A DNA stretch of 35,047 bases from Botryococcus braunii (taxonomy: Eukaryota; Chlorophyta; Trebouxiophyceae). Positions 1-10,576 of this stretch are shown here, piece by piece. Every line of letters begins with the position of its first letter. Position 1 is the stretch's first letter. Below the pieces are notes generated by a model. That model did no database searches. It saw only the letters and a program-made list of their open reading frames with translations, and was not told the DNA's origin. The stretch is from NCBI GenBank assembly GCA_002005505.1, contig MVGU01001812.1, positions 1 through 35,047 on the forward strand, in the 5' to 3' direction. Position numbers and translations under genes: made by a program.

Positions 1-112
1 TAATTAATAATAATAATAATAATTAATAATAATAAAAAAATAATATAAATAATAATAATAATAATATAATAAAATAAATAATAATAATAATAATAATAAT
101 AAAAAATAAAAA

Positions 113-209
<97 letters not shown>

Positions 210-240
210 ATAATAATAATAATAATAATAAAATTAAATA
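1..240. repeat. A/T simple repeats: (AAT)n and a long poly(A)
   Basis: Imperfect TAA/AAT trinucleotides flank an almost uninterrupted run of A from about 114 to 207. No coding signal is present. The long Leu/Phe-rich or Thr/Ile-rich translations of the opposite strand are repeat artefacts. A retroelement poly(A) tail is possible, but no element body adjoins it. Confidence 0.95.
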
Positions 241-317
241 AAATATAATATAAAATAATAATGATAATGGTAAGAGTAATAACAGGATTAGTAGTAGTAA
301 TAGTAATATGAATAGTA

Positions 318-330
318 GTAGGATTCGGAG

Positions 331-416
<86 letters not shown>

Positions 417-470
417 ATAGTAGTAGTAGTATTAGTAGTACTAGTAGTAGAAATAGTGATAGTAAGAGTA
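318..470. repeat. (TAG)n trinucleotide microsatellite
   Basis: About 30 near-perfect TAG/AGT units run from about 330 to 414, with interrupted units on both sides. The poly-serine ORF through it is a repeat translation. It follows the AAT array, so the left end of the window is a chain of related trinucleotide expansions. Confidence 0.95.
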
Positions 471-675
471 ATGGTAATATACACACTCTGGCATATATAC
501 ACACTGAAGTACAGCCTGAGAAAAGTTTTCAATGCTCGGTATGCTCTACGACTGTTGAGTGAATGCAGTCGTTCCATTTGTGTCTCGTCCTCGCACCCCC
601 CTCCCTCTCTCTCTCTCTGTCACTCTCTGCATCTCCCCTCTTTCTTCCCTAAATCAGCAGTTGACTGCTGCCCCC

Positions 676-1800
<1,125 letters not shown>

Positions 1801-3282
1801 TAATGGACAGCCGTGCAAAGTATTGAGTTATCGTTACGCTGGACGACTGCGTAGTGCATTCTCTCTTGCTCTGTCTGTCCTAGATGTAATGGGTGGGTTT
1901 GCACAAGAGAACAGCAGGAAATTGAAGAGCAGAAGAAGAAATCCCCACGTGGGGCAACAACAAAAATGGGAAAGGCAACACATAACAGAGACCCCCATGA
2001 AAGGAAGAAAGGGGGGGGGGCAAAGGAAAGGAAAACTCCAAAAGAGAACACAGGGGTAAAAAACACAACCAAAAAGAAATAGAGGTAGGACATCAGAGAG
2101 GGAGATGGGACAAAAATGGGCAAAAGGGTAAAGAACAGCCACAAAACGAGTCTTCCAGAGGCGGGCGCAAAACAGGATGGACAAAAAGAATACTGCCCCG
2201 GCCAGGGCCATATATCTAGACGTTTGTAAGGAAAGTGAGAATGAGAATACCTGTACCCCCATCCCCGAACCCCCACTCGGTTCCGGAGTCTGAAGAAACG
2301 GTCCTGGCCGGGGCGGATGTCGTATGGTGGGGGTGGAGATGGGAGGGTAACGAGGGTTGTTCCTGGAAAAAACCCTGTAGGAAACCTGTAAGAAAACATA
2401 TGTTAGTAGAACCAAAAATCACGAAAAACAGTGTGACTGCGTGCGTGCGTGCTGTCGTATACCTAGATCAGGAAGAATAAAGGTGATCCACCAAAGGAGC
2501 GAGGGAGGCTGCTGGATATCGTCAGATTTGATCCAATAATCTGGATCCTGTAAGGGGACGAAACGTGGAGTAAACAGGAAAGTCGGCAGAAAAGAAGAAA
2601 ATCGTCCAGCAGGCGACGGCCTTTATGCCGATGATCACCATGATGTAGACGTACCCGGTTGTGGAGGTAGATGTATCAGACAGTAAGAACTGAAGAAAAA
2701 AGTGTAGATTGGCGAGGGTTCCCTGCAAATTAGGAAGAGAAATCCTAGGGTGGCGGAAGTGGGATGTCAGAAGCGGCAGCAGAGAAGAATATAAGAAAAA
2801 TACAAGAAGCGGCGGCAGATAAGAATATAAGAAGCCAGTGGCAGATAAGTAGATAAAAGGCAAGCGGCAGAGAAGCCCGAAAGAGTGCTTGAAGACGAAG
2901 CCCCGGAAGCGAAAACGGATAGAGAAGGGATACGCCGAATATGCGTGCCGGTACATTTGTTGGTACCAGCACGCAAAACGCGGGTATACGGTACCAAGGA
3001 AGTCGAGGCCGGGTACCGGAAATGCTAGTGAGGGGGGGGGGGGGGTTTGAGCCAAAAATTAAAGCAAATGGCAGGAACCCTAACCCTGGGACTGGAGGGA
3101 AGGGGTGTTTAAACATATAATGCATATAATATGATCTGCGCAAAAAAGTGTTCTGCGCAAAAAAAAATGAGGAAGAAGATAGAGGGGCGGTTGTGCCTTC
3201 CAATCACACGTCCGAAAAAACACGGGAGATCCCCCTGTTTTGAGGGCCGTTTGTTACAAGTGACCATAAAAAACTGGATGGG
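1801..3282. other. no gene seen; purine-rich non-coding stretch
   Basis: The plus strand is purine-rich and contains a G run near 3030-3046. Minus-strand ORFs here (for example 1776-2399 and 2522-3055) are Pro/Phe/Ser-rich with no recognisable domain, and overlap each other in several frames. The stretch lies downstream of the Penelope-like RT and could be that element's 3' region. No GIY-YIG endonuclease is readable in it. Confidence 0.5.
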
Positions 3283-4290
3283 TCAACGGCGGAATCCGGG
3301 AGGGGTATAAAACCGACAAGTCAAGGTATACAAAGCTCGAGCCGAATGGCCATACAAAGTAGGGACCTTCTGGAGGCTGCGATAAAGCCTACGCCACATC
3401 GGGCGCATAGGGTATGCATGATTCGTGAAAAACTGCATAAGTTCAGCAATGGCTTTGGCCGCCGTCTCGGGCATATTACAAAGCCTAGTGTACTCCATAA
3501 CTTGGCTATGGAGAACATTGAACTTGTAACGATCTGGGATGTTAGAATGGAAGAGGGGCATTTTTATAAGGTGTACCTTGCCCTGAAAAAGTTGGCATCT
3601 TTCCGGTAAATGCCGGTAATAACCCTATGGCCCAATGCGTGTGGAACAATAGAAATATGCAGATTTAAAAAATTGCATGTCATCTTGGAGGCCGATGAGG
3701 TAACCTTGAAACCTAGATGGGGTGGGTAGATGCCGTTTATACCTTGTTCCTCATGGCTTTGTGTAAGAAAGCCTAGAAACAACGACGGATTGTGCGTAAG
3801 GCACGCTTCATCGTCAATAAACCGGCCCAGGAAACGGTATGTATACAATAAGTGTGAGGCAAGTAGAGACCGCTGTGGGTTGTCACCCCGAATAGCGGAA
3901 ACAAGGGACGAGAAGAAAACCCTCTCATATTGTAAAAGGTATAAGTTTGCGACGTAAACACAGTGGTTGGCACCCATTGGGATACCAATGGTTTGTCTAA
4001 AAGCAGCACCCCCAAAAACCAAAAAGGTGTTATCGATACTGAACTGAAAAAGGGCTTTAAGAGCTTGTAAATTTAACAAAAGTTTTGTGGTCCCCGTCCC
4101 CGAAAGTTTCCCAAATAAACCCTCCCCACCGGGTGGGGTAGTCATGTGCATCCCAACCATGTTGACGTGTTCCCATGTACAAGTATCCAGAGACAATTGT
4201 AAAATGAGAGAAGCGTTATCATGTATGTTCTTCTTTGCTCTCTGGTATGTCCATAAATCATCCAAAAGATCACAAATCCTTCGGAACAAA
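3283..4290 (-). pseudogene. Penelope-like reverse transcriptase, 3' part (fingers/palm to thumb), frameshifted
   Basis: This is the RT of a Penelope-like element, which would copy element RNA into DNA at the target. Reading leftward from the LINE junction, the frame gives LFRRICDLLDDLW, then the family hallmark FRQTIGIPMGANH (motif B region), then RFIDDEA (the xxDD catalytic motif). The first frame stops at 3564 (TAA). The thumb-like part (HSQVMEYTRLCNMPE ... NHAYP) continues in another frame from 3561 to 3283, so there is an indel beside the A5 run at 3561-3565. No C-terminal GIY-YIG follows. The N-terminal part lies at 9175-9563 beyond the LINE insertion. Family assignment rests on motif order. 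The copy is dead because of the insertion and the frameshift. Confidence 0.85.
4284..4290. repeat. target-site duplication GAACAAA, LINE 3' side
   Basis: Identical to 9168-9174. The bases on either side differ between the two copies, so the duplication is exactly 7 bp. It marks the 3' junction of the LINE in the Penelope-like RT. Confidence 0.8.
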
Positions 4291-4388
4291 TCGTCCAAAA
4301 GGAAGGAAGGAAGGAAGATTACATCCAAAGACCAGCCACTAGGGCTGAAGAGGACGGCAGTACAATGAATGACCCATATCTTAGCCAA

Positions 4389-7300
4389 CTAAGGTCGCAC
4401 AGCACCTGGGAGAGTGAGGTAGCTCTCCAATGCTCTAGTCACAAATTTGGCAACCCCTTCAAGGTCTTCTTGCCACATAAACGTCTGTACAGATCGACTC
4501 CTTTGTTGAAAGAGATGCATAAATTGTTGCCGTACATGTTGTACAGCCGGACAGGTGAACAACAGATGATGTTCATCACCAACGAGCTCTGAGGAGCACC
4601 TCGTGCAAATCCTCTGGTCTCGAGGGATGCCTTGTTGTCTACCTTTATCAATAGGAAGGTCATGACACCCTAATCTAAATCGCATAAAGGTCCGCAATGT
4701 ACAATTAGGAAGGTGGAGTTTGAGCGCACTCTTACGCCGTGGCACATGAGGCGGACGTGCGAACCACCTTTGGTATCTGCAGAATAAGGCTCTTGGGGAT
4801 GCACAAGTGCGAGGGGAGATGTCCAGGTCATCCCATATCATGTCACTTTTACGGTCTAACAGATCCTTTACCTGTGAAATGTCAATCTGCAAGGCTCTAT
4901 CAAACCGCACATGGTCAGCTATATAGTATCCTAGTTTCTTAAGTTGTTGCATAAGGGTACCCGAAAACGTTTCTCGGCCTTCTACTATTGCCAACCTAAT
5001 GTCATGCATGAGGACCTTGTAGTGTAATGAATCAGGTCTCATGGCCGCTATATTGTTCCAAAACCTGGCCATACGTAAGATCCAAGTTGACCACAAAGAA
5101 AATATGTTTAATTCACAATTGATTATTTCCTCAGGGATTGTCCGACGCACCCCCAAAATCTGAGCTAGGACCCGCTTGTGCGCATCCAATAGGGGTATAC
5201 TACTAGGTTTTCCCGAAGACAATTGTCTGCCTTGAAAGCATCTGAATGCCCAGACTTCACATCCATAGGAGATGAGGGGTGGTAGGCAAGCTAAGTACAG
5301 TTCTGTCATGAGCATCATTGACATGTTGCAACCGAGATTGCTATAAGCTCTAGTAAGGTCTTCCCATGCTATCCAGAACCTCTGCTCGAGGTTCTTAATG
5401 CCGGCTTGAAGGCCATTCTTGGCATGAATCTGTAATCCAAGGTATTTAACCTCCTGTACCGGACCAATTCTAACCCCTGCAACCTCTAGAGAGGTAGAGG
5501 GTGTCCGAGGGTCTGGATTTACTGAAAGGTATTGCGTCTTGGCCCCATTTAGGCGCATGTCCATACTCTTACACCATTCTTGAGTAGCATTCACCAACAC
5601 CTGTAGGTCCTCAACTGTAGGCGCGACGAGAACAAAATCGTCCGCAAAACCTAGCACTTGGATACGTATTATATTTAAACGTGTGCCATCAGGTAGCTGA
5701 AGGCCAGCCGTGGGACAATGGTGTGCAAGATATCGGGGGAGTCCATCCGACATAATTCCAAATAGTGTAGGGCTAATGGGGCACCCTTGAGGAACACCCG
5801 CACTTGATTTAAACAACCCCCCATGTTTGCCCTCAATCTTGATCGCCAAAACTGTACTGTCTATTACAGCTTGAGTAGCATAAAGAAAATCCCCTTGGAT
5901 TCCCAACTGCTCCAAAATATGCCCTAACTTAAGACGCGATACCCTGTCGTAAGCTTTAGAGAGGTCCAGGAATGCAAAATGCAGTGGAGTGATGCCCATT
6001 GCCCAATCTATGAGGTGTTGTATAACAAACAGTTGATGGGTGGTGGACATTTCAGGACGGAAGCCTGTTTGGCAATCAACACGCAAACGGTACTTCTCCA
6101 AGTAAGATACCAGACGCGAGTTCAACACGTTGGCATACAACCTCATAAGAGATTCGCCCACGGCAATGGGACGATAATTTCCTCTGTTATACGCGTCCCC
6201 TTTCTTATATACCGGTGTCACCAAACATACATTTGACTCCGCCGGTAAGGTACGTTGTCTAAGCGCCATAGTAAAAATGTCCGCAATGACATGACTTAAC
6301 AGGTTTCGTGAGTAAGGATCCCCCGGGTGTGTAAGTGGCTGAGCATACCTAAACAACTCTGTAGGGTAACCATCTTTCCCCGGGGATTTCCCATTGGCAA
6401 GTGCTCGGAGACCCAGTTCAATTTCCTCGACTGTGAAGGGAGCATTCAGCTCGTCGCACTGGTCGTGACCATGATCTTCTGGGACTTGATGGGGAGGATA
6501 TGCCCCAATAGGCAGACCATGCGCGGGCTCTTCAGTTCCAAGACCACTTGCAAGGGAATTTATATAAGAATCCCAAGCTGACACATCTCTAAGGGGTTCA
6601 GGCAGTCTATCTCTTTCACGCCGAAGGGTTTTCCAAAACCTATGGGGGTTGAAATGCTTTTGGTGTACCAATGTTTTTAGCTTTTGGGCCTGGTATGCCC
6701 TTTTCTTTTTCCTCACAATAGCATGGTACTTACGCTCTAACCTCCGGAACTCATCACCCCGCCATTTGGTTAACATTCCATACCTCCAGACTTCCCGTTT
6801 AAGGGCCCGGCATTCCTGGTCAAAAAAGGGTTGATGTTGACGCCGGTGTCCATTGTGGGGATATCTTTTGTATTGGTCATGCATTCCTGCTTTCTTTGCA
6901 GCATCTTTTATGAGTGCGTATAGGCAATGAATGCTAGACTTAATGTCCCCATCTTCAACCGCTTTTTCACATTGGCTCATGAGGTTTAACTCATCACTCT
7001 GTAATGCTTGGACATATTGATCCCTTGCAAATTGGCACCAGCTAATTTGTGACAATGGGTGTCCCCCTTGATCAGAAGAGGGACACGGTCTAGGATGAAT
7101 AGGAATAGACAAGGATGCACATAGTGGGAAATGGTCGGACTCTGACCTCTCACAATCAATGCCACTGTCTTCTAGGTGTGGGATAAGATTTGGGGATACA
7201 ATGATATGGTCAAGTCGTGTTGCAGCTGATCTACGCGTACCATGGTACGACACACCGGCCGGGATATCTCCCCTGACACGGCCAGTGCAAATGTAAACGC

Positions 7301-7859
7301 CTAATTTGTGGACAGCACGAAGAAGTTGCCGCCCATGGGGATTGACCTTTGGGTCCCCTCCAGGGGCCATGGGGGGAAGGGGACCAACTCTAGAATTAAG
7401 ATCACCCCCTAGGAAAGCGTACCCTTCTACCTTTGCCTTACCGAGTGTTTTCTGGATTTCTTTCATTCTATTAGACAAACTCAAAGATGATAGAAGGGGT
7501 GATCCAGAAGGGGGAATGTAAGTTGTTCCGATGATTAGAGGTAGTCCACCACCCTTGAACTGAATCTTAGCCCACAACGATCCTTGTTTGGTGCAATAGG
7601 GGAGAATATGGTATTCATTGCTATATCGAATACCAAGCAATAAGCCTTCCCCTGCCCTCCCTGAGTGTGATGCAGGGTGAAAGAATAGCTTGAAGGGGGC
7701 CCAGAGGTCTCTTTCGATAATTTGTCTTCTAGTCTCACTGAGCATGATAATGTCAAAGGTGTGAAGGTACTCTAAGAGGCCTCGAGATAACAGTTTTTCA
7801 GTGCTAAGGCCATTTATGTTCCAAACTATACATCTCAACCTCAGGTGGCTAGATATTTC
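4389..7859 (-). CDS. LINE ORF2: APE-type endonuclease, reverse transcriptase, C-terminal CCHC
   Basis: ORF2 nicks target DNA and reverse-transcribes the element RNA there (target-primed reverse transcription). Numbered from the TTG at 7838, the endonuclease has WNING (Asn9), SETR (Glu35), GGDLNSR (Asp146, Asn148) and SDHFPL (Asp235, His236). RT motif A is FLDLSKAYD (Asp625), followed by GVPQGCPISP and FADD (731-734). A C-X2-C-X9-H-X4-C knuckle lies at 1078-1096. All expected catalytic residues are present and the frame is open to the TAG at 4389. There is no ATG before Met32, which lies inside the endonuclease. The frame is open upstream only to the TAG that ends ORF1 in the same frame, so ORF2 probably depends on readthrough, reinitiation or a non-AUG start. 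Confidence 0.95.
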   Translation of the reverse strand, partial: EISSHLRLRCIVWNINGLSTEKLLSRGLLEYLHTFDIIMLSETRRQIIERDLWAPFKLFFHPASHSGRAGEGLLLGIRYSNEYHILPYCTKQGSLWAKIQFKGGGLPLIIGTTYIPPSGSPLLSSLSLSNRMKEIQKTLGKAKVEGYAFLGGDLNSRVGPLPPMAPGGDPKVNPHGRQLLRAVHKLGVYICTGRVRGDIPAGVSYHGTRRSAATRLDHIIVSPNLIPHLEDSGIDCERSESDHFPLCASLSIPIHPRPCPSSDQGGHPLSQISWCQFARDQYVQALQSDELNLMSQCEKAVEDGDIKSSIHCLYALIKDAAKKAGMHDQYKRYPHNGHRRQHQPFFDQECRALKREVWRYGMLTKWRGDEFRRLERKYHAIVRKKKRAYQAQKLKTLVHQKHFNPHRFWKTLRRERDRLPEPLRDVSAWDSYINSLASGLGTEEPAHGLPIGAYPPHQVPEDHGHDQCDELNAPFTVEEIELGLRALANGKSPGKDGYPTELFRYAQPLTHPGDPYSRNLLSHVIADIFTMALRQRTLPAESNVCLVTPVYKKGDAYNRGNYRPIAVGESLMRLYANVLNSRLVSYLEKYRLRVDCQTGFRPEMSTTHQLFVIQHLIDWAMGITPLHFAFLDLSKAYDRVSRLKLGHILEQLGIQGDFLYATQAVIDSTVLAIKIEGKHGGLFKSSAGVPQGCPISPTLFGIMSDGLPRYLAHHCPTAGLQLPDGTRLNIIRIQVLGFADDFVLVAPTVEDLQVLVNATQEWCKSMDMRLNGAKTQYLSVNPDPRTPSTSLEVAGVRIGPVQEVKYLGLQIHAKNGLQAGIKNLEQRFWIAWEDLTRAYSNLGCNMSMMLMTELYLACLPPLISYGCEVWAFRCFQGRQLSSGKPSSIPLLDAHKRVLAQILGVRRTIPEEIINCELNIFSLWSTWILRMARFWNNIAAMRPDSLHYKVLMHDIRLAIVEGRETFSGTLMQQLKKLGYYIADHVRFDRALQIDISQVKDLLDRKSDMIWDDLDISPRTCASPRALFCRYQRWFARPPHVPRRKSALKLHLPNCTLRTFMRFRLGCHDLPIDKGRQQGIPRDQRICTRCSSELVGDEHHLLFTCPAVQHVRQQFMHLFQQRSRSVQTFMWQEDLEGVAKFVTRALESYLTLPGAVRP

Positions 7860-9134
7860 CTATTGAGGGGTTGAGGGGTTGGGACCCAGGTCACCTCCCT
7901 CTAGGGTGGAAGGAGTCATAAGCTCTTCAAGCTCTGGCTCGCGTTGAATGGCGATACGCTTGCCATCGGTGGCCCCCGGGACATGGCGGGGAGTCGTCCT
8001 CTGCTGGGGTGGCATCCAATCCATGCCTTCAGCTGTGGCTGCATCCTCTCGTTGTACTTCGCTTACGGTGTAGGGCATTGTGGCTTGGACGCCAGGGGCT
8101 CGGTCAGCGTGGGCGGCAGCCGGCCGGCCCCCAGGCACTTGTCGGGGACGTGCGCCCAGGGCAGCGTGGGCAGCTGCCGTACGAGCCCCGGGCGCGTTTT
8201 GGCGGGTGCTATGTGTCGCCGTAGGTGTGACGTTCCCTCTGCTCATTGCAGAGGCCCTCCGAGACTCAAGCACTGTGCGCGGTCTGCCATTGACAATTGT
8301 CTTCCACGCGTTGGGCTTGGGATCCAGGTGTGCTGGCTGGATTTCGTTGGAATAGTCCCTCATGGGTGGGGCCGGCCCATGAGGTTGACTGCTGGTCGGA
8401 GGAGTTGGTGCTACCCGGGGCTCTTGGGAAGCCCGGGCAGGAGGTGGGCCAGGAGGAGCTCCTCCTGGGACCCACTGATTGACTCTCCCATCTGCTCCGC
8501 GGAAGCAGAGGGTTCCTCCACGCCACAGCACTGGATAGCCTTGGGCTTTAAAGGCCTGGAAGTTGGGCAGAAGGCGCCGGCGCGCTTCTTGTTGGCTCGG
8601 GGTGAGGTCCTCTGCAAGAGAGAGGGAACGCCTTCTAAGGCGCTTGCTATGCTTGAAAGCGGCATTTCGTGCCCTTGTCGAGTTGAACTTCACCAAGACT
8701 GGCCGCGGCCTTGCAGCATTGGCCTTGAGTTGGCCGAGGCGGTAGGTGTCCACAATGTTGGGGATCAGCGATGGGAGATCCCTGTCCCCCCCAAATAACT
8801 GCCGGACATCCCCATCCCCCAAGTGCTCCTCGATCCCATAGACAATGATATTTGTCGCCTTTGAGATGATTTTTTGATGTTCCACGGTTTGTTCCAGTTG
8901 TAAAATACGGTCTTGTTGGTGTTCAACTCTGTCAGAGAGCGAAGAGACTCGGCCCTCTAGAATCGCGACTTTCTCAGCAAGTTTATTTTCATTTACTTCA
9001 ATATCAATCGTACCATCCGAGCCAGCAGGGGAGAACGGGGCATTGCGCTTCCCTCCCCTTGTTGCATTGGCATCTGATGGCTGCGGCAAAGCCTTTTGTG
9101 GAGTACGGAACAAATTTATTGCTGACGATATCAT
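7860..9134 (-). CDS. LINE ORF1: coiled-coil, RRM-like RNA-binding protein
   Basis: A 424-residue nucleic-acid chaperone-like protein expected to package LINE RNA into RNPs. It has a basic/polar N-terminus, a coiled coil at about 49-92 (heptads through KLAEKVAILEGRV and DRILQLEQTV), then an RRM-like segment at about 95-165 (NIIVYGIEE ... RPRPVLVKFNS). A basic C-terminal domain at about 165-215 follows (LSLAEDLTPSQQEARRRL ... LWRGGTLCF), then a Pro/Ala-rich disordered tail. This order matches L1-type ORF1 proteins. It starts at an ATG 33 nt from the element's end and stops at TAG (7862-7860) in context CAA TAG GAA, after which the same frame runs open into ORF2. Confidence 0.88.
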   Translation of the reverse strand: MISSAINLFRTPQKALPQPSDANATRGGKRNAPFSPAGSDGTIDIEVNENKLAEKVAILEGRVSSLSDRVEHQQDRILQLEQTVEHQKIISKATNIIVYGIEEHLGDGDVRQLFGGDRDLPSLIPNIVDTYRLGQLKANAARPRPVLVKFNSTRARNAAFKHSKRLRRRSLSLAEDLTPSQQEARRRLLPNFQAFKAQGYPVLWRGGTLCFRGADGRVNQWVPGGAPPGPPPARASQEPRVAPTPPTSSQPHGPAPPMRDYSNEIQPAHLDPKPNAWKTIVNGRPRTVLESRRASAMSRGNVTPTATHSTRQNAPGARTAAAHAALGARPRQVPGGRPAAAHADRAPGVQATMPYTVSEVQREDAATAEGMDWMPPQQRTTPRHVPGATDGKRIAIQREPELEELMTPSTLEGGDLGPNPSTPQ

Positions 9135-9167
9135 TTGTAGATAAGTGAATCATATCATGTGGGGGGA

Positions 9168-9174
9168 GAACAAA
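9168..9174. repeat. target-site duplication GAACAAA, LINE 5' side
   Basis: Second copy of the 7-bp duplication. It is followed at 9175 by the Penelope RT sequence encoding the motif A region (DRLYTGIP on the minus strand). Confidence 0.8.
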
Positions 9175-9563
9175 GGAATTCCTGTGTACAACCGGTCGAA
9201 ATCAAAGGAGTGCGATTTCGGGGCCTCGGTCTCCCGGAAGAAATGCCTAAGTTCATGCAGAGTTTCGTCGTGGGGGATGCGATTAAATATGGAAAGAGTC
9301 CGTACATAACCATGCGCATTCTCCAAGACGGGGAAACCTGGTACCGGGTGGTTCCAGGCTTCTACTTGCAGCCTGCTAGAACCAGCCTCCTCGTTGCTAG
9401 GAGGCTGATATAGAAGCAGCCAATAGCATGCCGTTTCGGCGTACATCTTCCCACCAATCTCGCTATGTACTTGTGGGAGTGCACGAGGTGGGACTGTCCT
9501 GGAGAATCGATCCATCAAGAGCAGCGTTTGAGCCCCACCCCGTGACTTCCGTTGATTGGGCAT
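9175..9563 (-). pseudogene. Penelope-like reverse transcriptase, N-terminal part, cut by the LINE
   Basis: The minus-strand frame from the ATG at 9563 ends in HSFDFDRLYTGIP, the RT motif A signature of Penelope-like elements (their usual form is close to FDFxxLYTNIP). Immediately after it, the LINE duplication and 5' leader begin. The frame then runs into the LINE and stops at 9150. The missing continuation, LFRRICDLL, is found on the other side of the LINE at 4290. Upstream of motif A the protein is weakly conserved (RTLSIFNRIPHDETL). The true start could lie further upstream. No N-terminal GIY-YIG was recognised. Confidence 0.75.
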
Positions 9564-10309
9564 CCCACAGGGATGTACTCCAGTGCCGCTTCTATATCAA
9601 CTGCCTGAACACAGACATGTGCACTTGTGATCTGCCCGGGGAACGTCCGGTGCCTTTAAATTCACACTGGCGGATCAAAGTTTTGTTCGGATAGCACCCT
9701 TCTGTTAGACACACTCCAAAGTATCTGAGCGAGACTGTGACCTTAGACCTTAAGCCGATTGTTTCCTCGTCGAAGATCTTTTCACAAGGTAAGAAAATGC
9801 AAAGTGGCTCCCATTGTCGCTCCCTATTGTAGACTCGCTGTCGCTCCCTATAGCTCCCCACCTCGCCACGAGGTGGTACTGATGGTCAGAGTACGAACAA
9901 CACACAAAAACAATTTTGAATTGCAGACAATCGTAAAAGTTAATATTCTATGAGTATGACAAACTCAAACGTGAACTTCTTCGACGTTTCTTACTCGGGT
10001 TATGTGGTAGACATTCCGCGGCTGTTTGATACCTTTTTAGAGATGGCTTGAACTACTTTTTTAACCCCATCATTCCTAACAGTGCCTGAGTCGGCACCAC
10101 TGGGCTGCGACATGACGGTGTTTAGGTCGAATGCGCATGGCAATACTGGAAAATCTGACGCGTGTTGCCAGAAAATCCAGTATTTTGAAAATGCCGTTTT
10201 CATTTGAAAGCTTTGTGAAAAATTCGTTAATCCCCACTTGATGCTATGAGATATGAAGGCAAAGAACCCAACGATTGATCAGGCGAGTTCGGGCGGTTGT
10301 TCTTGCAGG
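9564..10309. other. no gene recognised
   Basis: This may hold the 5' part of the Penelope-like element on the minus strand. The minus-strand ORF at 9592-9861 shows no recognisable domain. An acceptor-like TTCTTGCAG lies at 10300-10308, just before the next ORF's second ATG. Confidence 0.4.
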
Positions 10310-10576
10310 ATGGCATTCGTATGGATAAACAACTACACGACCTCAAATATACCAGTCAAAACATACAACGACAGTGACTGGCTGAGATGGGTTCCCAAAG
10401 AAAGCTACGTAATTACCGCTGGTGAACGCAGAATGGCCGTTGACGCTCTTGGGCAAGACTCCTTCTGGGTACAAATTGGCGGTGGAGGAAGTCAGAAGTG
10501 TAGAAGAGGCACGGAAGTTGACATTGGAACGGTAATACCCTTCTGTCCTTCCGCTGACCCATGCAGCAATTCTTAG
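10310..10576 (+). CDS. small unrecognised protein, possible single or terminal exon
   Basis: An 88-residue reading frame beginning MAFVWINN (an in-frame ATG at 10253 would add 19 residues). The composition looks protein-like rather than repeat-derived: alternating hydrophobic and polar residues (IPVKTYNDSDWLRWVP, VDALGQDSFWVQIGGGG), many aromatics, and a Cys near the C-terminus (PFCPSADPC). This suggests a small beta-rich domain. I do not recognise the family. ATG 10310 directly follows TTCTTGCAG, a good 3' splice site, so it may be an exon with a 5' UTR exon upstream. No signal peptide or membrane segment is evident. Confidence 0.35.
   Translation: MAFVWINNYTTSNIPVKTYNDSDWLRWVPKESYVITAGERRMAVDALGQDSFWVQIGGGGSQKCRRGTEVDIGTVIPFCPSADPCSNS

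Larger units (their letters stand above)
4291..9167 (-). mobile_element. complete non-LTR retrotransposon (LINE), two ORFs, nested in a Penelope-like element
   Basis: The 4877-bp insert is bounded by GAACAAA duplications. On the minus strand it has a 33-nt leader, ORF1 (9134-7860), ORF2 (to 4389) and a short tail of about 98 nt that contains a (CTTC)n repeat near 4301-4317. The short leader may be complete, because ORF1 starts with an ATG and has a full coiled-coil/RRM-like layout. Insert plus one duplication is 4884 bp, a multiple of three. Removing it joins the flanking Penelope RT fragments in frame, which independently confirms the boundaries. Confidence 0.88.

Noticed and set aside
308..562. 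Poly-serine ORF
   Set aside because: A direct translation of the (TAG)n microsatellite with no other content.
4389..4391. Readthrough from LINE ORF2 into the Penelope RT as one giant polyprotein (same frame)
   Set aside because: The shared frame is explained by the insertion. The Penelope sequence is the interrupted target beyond the GAACAAA duplication, not part of the LINE.
7860..7862. UAG reassigned to an amino acid in this organism
   Set aside because: The 1800-codon copia ORF and the LINE ORF2 run full length without any internal TAG, and TAG also ends ORF2 right after a normal C-terminus, so UAG acts as a stop here.
7944..8798. 284-codon plus-strand ORF
   Set aside because: Antisense shadow of the GC-rich LINE ORF1, with no domain of its own.
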